Shown: positions 1 through 5,320 of the stretch, in pieces | How positions within the stretch are numbered: the stretch's first letter is position 1 | How the letters are laid out: every line of letters begins with the position of its first letter | Origin: Synergistaceae bacterium | GTDB lineage: Bacteria > Synergistota > Synergistia > Synergistales > Aminobacteriaceae | Direction of reading: 5' to 3' | Length of the DNA: 5,769 nt | Assembly: GCA_031270755.1 (NCBI GenBank) | Contig: JAISWV010000268.1 | Span: 1-5,769, forward strand | Program-made: the position numbers and the translations under genes | Notes under the pieces: generated by a model | The model's input: the letters and a program-made list of their open reading frames with translations, nothing else | Databases searched by the model: none | Told to the model about the DNA's origin: nothing

Positions 1-201
1 CTGGAGTACGGAGGGCAGAACGAGGCATTGTTCAAAAGAAGGACCGAGCGCATTGTCCGGGAGATCGCGGAACGCTACGTTCCGGCGGGGGCAGCTTCGG
101 TTCAGGTGCAGGACCGAGGCGCGCTGGAGGTGACACTGCGCGCGCGGGTGGAAACGGCGTTCGAACGCGCCTCGGTTTCCAGAGAGGAAGGAGAAGAATG
201 A
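1..201 (+). CDS. citD: Citrate lyase acyl carrier protein (gamma subunit), C-terminal part
   Basis: The frame is open from the first base and ends at TGA 199-201, giving the last 66 residues of a protein usually about 98 residues long. CitD is the small acyl carrier of citrate lyase. It holds the acetyl or citryl group on a phosphoribosyl-dephospho-CoA arm while CitF and CitE act on it in the cytoplasm. The visible part matches the conserved C-terminal half of CitD: an amphipathic stretch with TERIVREIAERY, then VQVQDRGALEVTLRARVETA and FERAS, which parallels the DDKGALDCxLRARLEAALxRAS pattern I recall for the family. The serine that carries the prosthetic group lies near the N terminus, outside the window, so it cannot be checked. 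The stop overlaps the citE start (ATGA), which supports both the identity and translational coupling. Confidence 0.9.
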   Translation: MEYGGQNEALFKRRTERIVREIAERYVPAGAASVQVQDRGALEVTLRARVETAFERASVSREEGEE

Positions 202-216
202 AGGAGAAGAATGAAG
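188..216 (+). repeat. Perfect 13-bp tandem duplication at the citD/citE junction
   Basis: The unit AAGGAGAAGAATG occurs at 188-200 and again immediately at 201-213, and the next three bases (AAG) begin a third copy. Each unit contains a Shine-Dalgarno core (AAGGAG) and an ATG with a 4-base spacer. The first copy supplies the citD stop and the citE start. The ATG of the second copy (211) is in another frame and stops after three codons at TGA 220-222, which itself overlaps an in-frame citE ATG at 219. All of this is read directly from the sequence; its effect on translation is inference. Confidence 0.85.
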
Positions 217-1130
217 CGATGACGGTGACGCCGCCGCGAAAACATTCCTGCCGGTCCATGCTCTACATGCCCGGCAACAACCCGGGGATGATACAGCACG
301 TGCCGGCCTTCGGGGCGGACAGCGTGCTGCTGGACCTGGAGGACGCCGTCTCCGAGCGGGAGAAAGACGCCGCGCGCCGTCTGGTGTCTCATTTCGTGAG
401 AGAGGTCGACTTCGGGGACACCTTGGTCACCGTGCGGGTCAACGGCGCGGACACGCCCTGGCTCGAAAAAGACTTGGAGGAGATCATTCCCTCGGGCCCG
501 GCCGCGGTGCGCGTACCCAAGTGCCATTCCCCCGAGGACGTGAGACACGCCGACGAGCTCATCAGCCGCATCGAAGGAGAGCACGGGATGCCCCTGGGCG
601 GCGTTCGGATTCACGCCATGCTGGAGACGGCCCACGGCATCGAGTGCGCTTACGAGATCGCCCGGGCCTCGGATCGGGTGGAGGCCCTCACTTTGGGGGG
701 GCAGGACCTGACCGCCGATATAGGAGTGCAGAAGACCCGTGACGGGGTGGAGCTCTTCTACGCTCGGGGACGCGTGGTGATGGCGGCGAAGGCCGCGGGG
801 CTCATGGCTTTCGACACGGTGTGGACCGATATCGACGACGTGGAAGGGCTGCGGGCCGAGGCGAAACTGGCGGTCCAGATGGGATTTACGGGCAAGGCGG
901 CCATCCACCCGACCCAGATCGAGGTGATCCACGAAGCCTACCGTCCGGACCATCGGGAGCTGCGTCGGGCGTTCCGCATCGTGGACGCGGCGGAGCGGGC
1001 CAAGCGGGAGGGCAAGGGGGTCATCTCCGTGGACGGGCGTATGGTGGACGGCCCCATCGTCGTGCGCGCGTTCTCCCTCATTGAACTGGGGCGGCTTTAC
1101 GGCATCGAAGAGGAGGCAGATATAAGATGA
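198..1130 (+). CDS. citE: Citrate lyase beta subunit (citryl-ACP lyase)
   Basis: This 310-residue protein has the expected length and motifs for CitE, which cleaves citryl-ACP to oxaloacetate and acetyl-ACP in the cytoplasmic citrate lyase complex. It is a TIM-barrel protein of the HpcH/HpaI aldolase superfamily. Visible landmarks are RSMLYMPGNNP (19-29), DLEDAVSEREKDAAR (46-60), RVN (80-82), VPK (106-108), MLETAHG (141-147), GGQDLTADIG (167-176), ELFYAR (185-190), DTVWTDIDD (206-214), GKAAIHPTQI (232-241) and VDGPIV (283-288). By family knowledge, Glu143 and Asp170 are the likely Mg2+ ligands. The ATG at 198 overlaps the citD stop and has AAGGAG at 188-193, 4 bases upstream. A second in-frame ATG at 219 (Met8) also has AAGGAG upstream (201-206) and could be used. 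The end overlaps the citF start. A citramalate lyase subunit cannot be excluded by sequence alone. Confidence 0.95.
   Translation: MKEKNEAMTVTPPRKHSCRSMLYMPGNNPGMIQHVPAFGADSVLLDLEDAVSEREKDAARRLVSHFVREVDFGDTLVTVRVNGADTPWLEKDLEEIIPSGPAAVRVPKCHSPEDVRHADELISRIEGEHGMPLGGVRIHAMLETAHGIECAYEIARASDRVEALTLGGQDLTADIGVQKTRDGVELFYARGRVVMAAKAAGLMAFDTVWTDIDDVEGLRAEAKLAVQMGFTGKAAIHPTQIEVIHEAYRPDHRELRRAFRIVDAAERAKREGKGVISVDGRMVDGPIVVRAFSLIELGRLYGIEEEADIR
1111..1116 (+). promoter_or_regulatory. Shine-Dalgarno sequence of citF inside citE
   Basis: AGGAGG lies 10 bases before the ATG at 1127, within the last codons of citE. It supports the ATGA-overlap start over the later in-frame ATG at 1151 (Met9). Confidence 0.6.
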
Positions 1131-2725
1131 ACGGGGGACAAAACCTCAAAATGGTGAAAAACTCGCTGGGGCGTGACATTCCCGTCGAGATTCCGGGCCT
1201 GGGAAAGTTCGAGCCCTACACTTCCCCCTTCGCCTACCTGGAACGCCCGATCTTCGCTCCGGCCAGGGAGCGCCGCCCCATCCGGCCCGGAACGCCGCGG
1301 CGCGACAAGGTGACCGACGACATCAAAAAAGCCGTGGAGCGGTCGGGGCTGGAAAACGGGATGACGATTTCCTTTCACCATCATCTGCGCAACGGGGACG
1401 CGGTCATTCCCACGATCCTGAAGGCCCTGTCTGAAATGGGATTCAAGGACCTCTCCCTGGCTCCCAGCTCTCTTCCCGACAGCCACGACATGGTGGCGGA
1501 CTTCTTCAGAAACGGGCTCGTTTCCCGGCTCTTTTCCTCGGGGGCCCGGGGGGCGGTGGGCAAGGCCATCTCCTCGGGGGAGCTGGACGTTCCCGTGCTT
1601 CTGCGGAGCCACGGGGGCAGGGCCCGGGCCGTGGAGCAGGGGGACCTGCCCATTGACGTGGCATTTCTGGCCGCGCCTCTGTGCGACAAATACGGCAACA
1701 TGACGGGCAGCGGCGGCCGCTCGGCCTGCGGCTCCCTGGGGTACGCCCAAGTGGACGCCCGCCACGCCCGCCACGTGATCGCGGTGACCGACGAGCTAGC
1801 GGACTATCCCTTGCGGCCCCGGATATCGGTGCCCCAATATTTGGTGGACCAAGTGCTCTTGGTGGACAGCATAGGGGACCCCGCGAAGATTGCCACAGGC
1901 GCCGCCCGCATCAGCCGCAACCCCGTGGACCTTCGCATCGCCCGCAACGCCTTCGACCTCATCGCGGCCTCGGGCCTTTTAACGGACGGGTGCTCCTTCC
2001 AGGTTGGGGCCGGCGGGGCCAGCCTGGCGGTGGCGGCCTGCGTCAAGGACTACATGGCGGAAAAACACATCAAAGGCGGGTTCGGGCTGGGGGGAATGTC
2101 CGGGTACATGATCGAGATGCTGGAGCAGGGCTATTTCCAGGCCATGTTCGACGTTCAGAGCTTCGACAGCGCCGTGACGAACTCCATGACCCGCAACGCC
2201 AACCACATGGAGATCGACGTTTCCTGCTACGCCAACCCCTTCAACAAGGGTTGCGTCGCCCACAACCTGGACATCGTGGTTCTGGCGGCGCTGGACGTGG
2301 ACGCGGACTTCAACGTGGACATCCAGACGGGGCACGACGGCGTCCTGAGAGGAGCCATCGGCGGACACCCGGACACGGCGGCCGGGGCGAAGCTGTCGAT
2401 TATCGTCGCGCCCTCGTTCCGGGGGGGAGTTCCCACCGTCAAAGAAAGCGTGACGACGGTCTGCACGCCGGGCGAAACAGTGGACGCCCTCGTGACCGAG
2501 CGGGGCATCTGCATCAATCCTCGCCGGGAAGATCTCATAAAAAGCGCGCGGGCCGCTCGCCTGCCGGTGAAGGACATCCGCGCGCTCAAAGCCGAGGTGG
2601 AAAATCTCACCGGCGTTCCCGATTCCCCGGAGTTCGACCGGAGCCGGGTAGTTGCGGTAGTGGAAAACCGCGACGGCACTCTCCTCGACAGCGTATATAA
2701 AGTCAGAGAACGAAAGAAACGTTGA
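1127..2725 (+). CDS. citF: Citrate lyase alpha subunit (citrate:acetyl-ACP transferase)
   Basis: This 532-residue protein is slightly longer than the roughly 510-residue enterobacterial CitF. CitF swaps the acetyl group on the CitD acyl carrier for citrate, making citryl-ACP for CitE and releasing acetate. It is the family II type of CoA-transferase. Conserved stretches run along its whole length: GMTISFHHHLRNGDAV (78-93), SHGGRARAVEQGDLPIDVAF (161-180), CGSLGYAQVDA (201-211), FQVGAGGASLAVAA (291-304), GGFGLGGMSG (317-326), FDVQSFDSAV (341-350), a YANPFNKG segment (368-375), FNVDIQTGHDGVLRGAIGGH (395-414), SIIVAP (424-429) and a C-terminal VVAVVENRDGTLLDSVYKV. The N terminus (residues 1-60) is the least conserved part. 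The start overlaps the citE stop and has AGGAGG upstream. No further + strand gene follows, so citX or citG is not directly downstream. Confidence 0.96.
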   Translation: MNGGQNLKMVKNSLGRDIPVEIPGLGKFEPYTSPFAYLERPIFAPARERRPIRPGTPRRDKVTDDIKKAVERSGLENGMTISFHHHLRNGDAVIPTILKALSEMGFKDLSLAPSSLPDSHDMVADFFRNGLVSRLFSSGARGAVGKAISSGELDVPVLLRSHGGRARAVEQGDLPIDVAFLAAPLCDKYGNMTGSGGRSACGSLGYAQVDARHARHVIAVTDELADYPLRPRISVPQYLVDQVLLVDSIGDPAKIATGAARISRNPVDLRIARNAFDLIAASGLLTDGCSFQVGAGGASLAVAACVKDYMAEKHIKGGFGLGGMSGYMIEMLEQGYFQAMFDVQSFDSAVTNSMTRNANHMEIDVSCYANPFNKGCVAHNLDIVVLAALDVDADFNVDIQTGHDGVLRGAIGGHPDTAAGAKLSIIVAPSFRGGVPTVKESVTTVCTPGETVDALVTERGICINPRREDLIKSARAARLPVKDIRALKAEVENLTGVPDSPEFDRSRVVAVVENRDGTLLDSVYKVRERKKR

Positions 2726-2737
2726 CCGTACCCTCCG

Positions 2738-2778
2738 GGGGGACGGCAAAGACCGCCCAGCGGTCAAGCGAGTCCCCC
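2738..2778. terminator. Branched stem-loop between convergent genes, possible terminator
   Basis: GGGGGAC (2738-2744) can pair with GTCCCCC (2772-2778). Inside it, GACCGC (2751-2756) can pair with GCGGTC (2760-2765) around a 3-base loop. It lies 12 bases after the citF stop and 34 bases beyond the end of the opposing dehydrogenase gene, so it could stop transcripts from both sides. No T-run follows on either strand, so it is not a classic intrinsic terminator; the role is inferred from position. Confidence 0.4.
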
Positions 2779-2812
2779 TGATCTCTCTGAGCTTGGACGT
2801 TTACTCTTGCGG

Positions 2813-3898
2813 CTACGGTACGATGTGCTCGATGCCGAACCGATCGGCGTAATCGTCCAGGCGCAGCCATGTGGCCGGGTCGAGCCAAATGCCTTCTTTC
2901 ATGGACTTTTCCCGGCGCTCGAACTCTTTTTCACCGTGGATGTAGATGCGCTCCTGCCCCTCGGCCTTCGGGCTGTTCTTGATGCGGTCGACGATGCCCG
3001 CCACGTGCTCCCGGATTTGCTTTGGGTCGCCGAAGAGGTCCATTCGCGTGGCCTGGAAATAATGGCAGATACCGCAGGTCTCCCGGTAGGTTTCATAGGT
3101 GGCGGTTCCCATAGAAAGACCCGCCGTCAGAAGTTCCACCAACATTCCTAGACCGTAGCCTTTGTGTCCCCCCAAGGTCTCCGTCGCGCCGCCCAGATAG
3201 AGCTGTCCGCCGTAAGGGCTTCTGTCGAAACGGTTGATTTCCGCGACCTCCACGGCGTCGGTGGTGTCCTTGCCGTTTTCGTCCACTGCCCAGCCCACGG
3301 GCATGACGCCGCTGCGGCGCGCGGCCACCTCGATCTTGCCCAGGGCCACGGTGGTCGTCGCCATGTCCAGCATGAAGTGGGGTTTGCGTCCGACGGGAAT
3401 CGCCACGCAGATGGGGTTGGTGCCCAAAAGCCGTTCGCGCCCGAACAGCGGAATGCCCGCCCGCAGTGTGTTCGTGAAAGCCCAGCCGATGAGGCCCCGG
3501 TCGGCCATTTGCTCCGCCCAGTACCCGGCCATGCCGAAGTGACAGGAGTTTCGCACGGCGGTCATGCAGGTCCCCATCGCCTCCGCTTTCTCGATGGTTT
3601 TGTCCACGGCGAGCTTGGAGGTGGGAAAGCCCGGCGCGCTGTTGCCCTCCACAACCAAGGAAATAGGCGTCTCGTGGACGATTTCCGCCAACGCCTCCGG
3701 GTGGTTTTGTCTGTCGTTGACTTCGTCGAAGTACATTTTGATGCGCGCCACACCGTGGGACGCGTGACCGCGGGCGTCCGCCTCCACCAATACCTTCGCC
3801 GTAATCTCCGCGGACGCGTGCGGATATTTCATGCCCTTCTCCAGCATGTTCGCCATGTAGCCGTAAAGCTTGTCATAACTTATTGTCGTTCGTTCCAT
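2813..3898 (-). CDS. Ldh2-family malate/L-lactate-type NAD(P)H dehydrogenase
   Basis: This 361-residue cytoplasmic enzyme belongs to the Ldh_2 (malate/L-lactate/ureidoglycolate dehydrogenase) family, whose NAD(P)-binding fold is unrelated to classical Rossmann MDH/LDH. Family signatures appear in order: EADARGHASHGV (39-50), with the SHG histidine (His48) matching the catalytic histidine of relatives such as YiaK; NSCHFGMAGYWAEQ (117-130); LGTNPICVAIP (158-168); LDMATTTVALGK (177-188); and GGHKGYGL (243-250). The length is normal and all motifs are present, so it looks functional. The usual DMATS motif reads DMATT here, a mild change. Relatives act on malate, lactate, sulfolactate, ureidoglycolate, diketogulonate or cyclic imino acids, so the substrate cannot be named. 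The start is supported by AGGGGGA (3908-3914), 9 bases upstream. It is convergent with citF and downstream of the M20 gene on the same strand after a 154-base gap, so it may have its own promoter. Confidence 0.9.
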   Translation of the reverse strand: MERTTISYDKLYGYMANMLEKGMKYPHASAEITAKVLVEADARGHASHGVARIKMYFDEVNDRQNHPEALAEIVHETPISLVVEGNSAPGFPTSKLAVDKTIEKAEAMGTCMTAVRNSCHFGMAGYWAEQMADRGLIGWAFTNTLRAGIPLFGRERLLGTNPICVAIPVGRKPHFMLDMATTTVALGKIEVAARRSGVMPVGWAVDENGKDTTDAVEVAEINRFDRSPYGGQLYLGGATETLGGHKGYGLGMLVELLTAGLSMGTATYETYRETCGICHYFQATRMDLFGDPKQIREHVAGIVDRIKNSPKAEGQERIYIHGEKEFERREKSMKEGIWLDPATWLRLDDYADRFGIEHIVP

Positions 3899-3907
3899 CG
3901 CTCAACG

Positions 3908-3914
3908 TCCCCCT
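3908..3914 (-). promoter_or_regulatory. Probable Shine-Dalgarno sequence of the Ldh2-family gene
   Basis: On the - strand, AGGGGGA stands 9 bases before the ATG at 3898. It is the only purine-rich, SD-like stretch near this start, although AGGGGG is a weaker match than AGGAGG. Confidence 0.45.
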
Positions 3915-3956
3915 AGCTGATATAAAAAATCGAAAATCTGTCTCCTCAGTCAAATC

Positions 3957-3984
3957 ACTTTAACAGAACCCAAAGGATTTTCAA
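3957..3984 (-). promoter_or_regulatory. Candidate sigma-70-type promoter for the Ldh2-family gene
   Basis: On the - strand, TTGAAA (3979-3984) and TAAAGT (3957-3962) are separated by 16 bases. They match the -35 and -10 consensus at 4 of 6 positions each. The -35 box overlaps the palindrome TCAAATTTGA (3981-3990), which would suit an operator. The -10 box is about 60 bases before the start codon. In AT-rich DNA such matches arise easily. Confidence 0.25.
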
Positions 3985-3998
3985 ATTTGACCTTTAAA

Positions 3999-4011
3999 TT
4001 CGGCTCCCGAA
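3999..4011 (-). terminator. Short hairpin after the M20 gene, weak terminator candidate
   Basis: Read on the - strand, TTCGG-GAG-CCGAA forms a 5-bp stem with a 3-base loop, followed by TTTAAAGG. It lies about 40 bases beyond the M20 stop codon at 4053. The stem is short and the T-run is only three bases, so termination here would be inefficient at best. Confidence 0.2.
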
Positions 4012-4052
4012 CTCGATTTTTAAATGCCATTGATTTTTATGATTACGATTTT

Positions 4053-5249
4053 TTATTCTTTTTCGAGATACGACCAGGCGAAGGCGGCGTACAGTGCCGC
4101 GCCCTGGAAGAGCACGCTTTCGTCCACGTCGAATTTTGGGGAGTGGTGGGGGGCGTCGGTCTTTTTGTCCGCGCGGCCGGTCCCCAAGAAGGCGAAGGAG
4201 CAGGGAACGACCCGCCCGTAGTAGCTGAAGTCTTCCGATCCCATGTTCAGGGGCGCTTCTTTCACTTTGTCCGCGCCCAGAAGGGACTCGGCCACCGATT
4301 TGACCAGCTCCGTAATTTTGGCGTCGTTGACTGTGGCGGGCAAGACACGCCTGTATGTGAAGTCGGGTTTGCACCGTGTGCCGCTGCAAACTCCCTCGAC
4401 GATGCGCCCCATAGCCGCCTCCACGCAGTCTTGAACCTGGGCGCGGAACGTCCGGACGGACCCGTTCATCTCCACGCGTTCGGGGATGATGTTGAAGACG
4501 TAGGACGAGGTTCTCAATCCACCGATGCTCACCACGGCGGTGTCTTTGGGGGAAACTTCCCGAGAGACGATGGCCTGGAGCGCGTTGCCGAGCTGGAAGG
4601 CCGCGACGGTCGGGTCGATGGCGCCCTCGGGCATGGAGCCGTGCCCGCCCTTGCCCGTCAAAGTCAGTTCCCAGGCGTCGGCCGCCGCCATGAAGGGGCC
4701 CGCCCGATAATGAAGCTCTCCGGAGGCGACGGGGGACATCACGTGGATGCCGAAAGCGGCGCTCACGTCCTCCAGCGCCCCGCCGTCGATCAAAGCCTGC
4801 GCTCCGGGCTTTATCCCGTGCTCCTCGGCGGGCTGGAAGAGAAGGCGGACTTTCCCCTTCAACTCCGGTTTGATCTCCGTCAAAACCTTCGCCGCCCCCA
4901 GAAGCATGGAAGCATGGGCGTCGTGTCCGCAGGCGTGCATCGCGTTTTCTTTCCGGGACTTGTAGGGCACGTCTTTCTCGTCGTTCAGGGGGAGGGCGTC
5001 GATGTCCGCACGCAGGGCGACGCACTTGCCCTCTGATTTTTCACCCGATATATCGGCGACAACCCCGCTTTGGGTGCCGCCGAAGCCTACTTTGACGTTC
5101 CCGCACCCCAGTTTTTTGAGTTCTTCCGCGATATACCCGGTGGTTTCCACCTCGTTCCACGACGTTTCCGGGTTTTTGTGGAAATGGCGCCGGGTCTCGA
5201 TGATCTCCCCCTCGTACTTCTTCGCTGCCGCTTTGATTTTCTCCAGCAT
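4053..5249 (-). CDS. M20-family metal-dependent amidohydrolase (N-acyl amino acid hydrolase type)
   Basis: This 398-residue cytoplasmic hydrolase belongs to the M20D group, which includes IAA-amino acid hydrolases, hippurate hydrolases and N-acetyl-diaminopimelate deacetylases. It would cut an amide bond to release a free amino acid. Counting from the chosen start, motifs are RRHFHKNPETSW (20-31), LRADIDALP (79-87), HACGHDAH (105-112), PAEE (140-143), GIHV (167-170), the dimerisation-domain GKGGHGSMP (199-207), GSEDFSYY (337-344) and HHSPKFDVDE (368-377). All expected metal ligands are present: Cys107, His109, Glu in PAEE, His169 and His369. There is no signal peptide. An ATG at 5267 would add MARRMD but has no Shine-Dalgarno sequence. 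ATG 5249 has AAGGAG 7 bases upstream and begins MLEKIK, as many relatives do. It follows the beta-eliminating lyase gene by 71 bases on the same strand. The exact acyl or peptide substrate is not predictable. Confidence 0.92.
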   Translation of the reverse strand: MLEKIKAAAKKYEGEIIETRRHFHKNPETSWNEVETTGYIAEELKKLGCGNVKVGFGGTQSGVVADISGEKSEGKCVALRADIDALPLNDEKDVPYKSRKENAMHACGHDAHASMLLGAAKVLTEIKPELKGKVRLLFQPAEEHGIKPGAQALIDGGALEDVSAAFGIHVMSPVASGELHYRAGPFMAAADAWELTLTGKGGHGSMPEGAIDPTVAAFQLGNALQAIVSREVSPKDTAVVSIGGLRTSSYVFNIIPERVEMNGSVRTFRAQVQDCVEAAMGRIVEGVCSGTRCKPDFTYRRVLPATVNDAKITELVKSVAESLLGADKVKEAPLNMGSEDFSYYGRVVPCSFAFLGTGRADKKTDAPHHSPKFDVDESVLFQGAALYAAFAWSYLEKE

Positions 5250-5256
5250 GTCCATT

Positions 5257-5262
5257 CTCCTT
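5257..5262 (-). promoter_or_regulatory. Shine-Dalgarno sequence that fixes the M20 start
   Basis: On the - strand, AAGGAG ends 7 bases before the ATG at 5249. For the in-frame ATG at 5255 the spacing would be only 1 base, and for the ATG at 5267 the motif lies inside the coding region. The spacing therefore favours 5249. Confidence 0.65.
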
Positions 5263-5288
5263 GCCATTCAATAGATTGTTGAAGAATC

Positions 5289-5318
5289 ATTTTATCACAG
5301 ACTGCCCAGACACCCCAA
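5289..5318 (-). promoter_or_regulatory. Candidate promoter for the M20 gene
   Basis: On the - strand, TAAAAT (5289-5294) matches the -10 consensus at 5 of 6 positions. A weak -35, TTGGGG (5313-5318), lies 18 bases upstream. The -10 box is about 40 bases before the ATG at 5249. Cotranscription from the lyase gene upstream is equally possible, since no strong terminator is visible in the 71-base gap. Confidence 0.22.
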
Positions 5319-5320
5319 AA

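Larger units (their letters stand above)
3922..4056. repeat. AT-rich gap bounded by an 11-bp inverted repeat, with palindrome and spaced GATTTTT repeats
   Basis: ATAAAAAATCG at 3922-3932 is the exact reverse complement of CGATTTTTTAT at 4046-4056, whose last four bases run into the M20 stop codon region. Between them lie a perfect palindrome, TCAAATTTGA (3981-3990), and a short stem, TTCGG-CTC-CCGAA (3999-4011). GATTTTT occurs three times at 4015, 4032 and 4047, spaced 17 and 15 bases apart. The gap is far more AT-rich than the surrounding genes. The repeats are seen directly; a regulatory or termination role is inference, and A/T runs make chance matches likelier. Confidence 0.4.

Noticed and set aside
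102..953. 283-codon frame on the - strand opposite citD/citE
   Set aside because: Shadow of citE on the other strand: its product is rich in His, Arg and Val and shows no motif, and it spans the well-supported citD/citE overlap.
1681..2700. 339-codon frame on the + strand inside citF
   Set aside because: It is an out-of-frame shadow of citF, with an Arg/Gly/Pro/His-rich low-complexity product and no family similarity, while citF motifs run unbroken through the same region.
2725..2819. ACCGTA/TACGGT pairing around the convergent gap
   Set aside because: Six bases over a distance of about 85 bases, overlapping both stop codon regions; not better than chance.
2772..3914. GTCCCCCT occurring at both 2772-2779 and 3907-3914, flanking the dehydrogenase gene as direct repeats
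   Set aside because: An 8-base C-rich match is easily due to chance. One copy is part of the stem-loop and the other is the complement of the SD sequence, so each has its own explanation; there is no transposase or other sign of insertion.
3987..5036. Long open frame of 349 codons on the + strand, antisense to the M20 gene
   Set aside because: The - strand frame has a complete set of M20 motifs. The + frame product shows no recognisable domain and has the Gly/Arg/His/Val-rich composition typical of a frame opposite a GC-rich gene. It also starts in the AT-rich gap without a convincing SD.
5267..5283. Inverted repeat TTCAA-7-TTGAA upstream of the M20 gene as a regulator site
   Set aside because: Only five bases per arm in AT-rich DNA, overlapping the rejected upstream ATG; too weak to report as a site.
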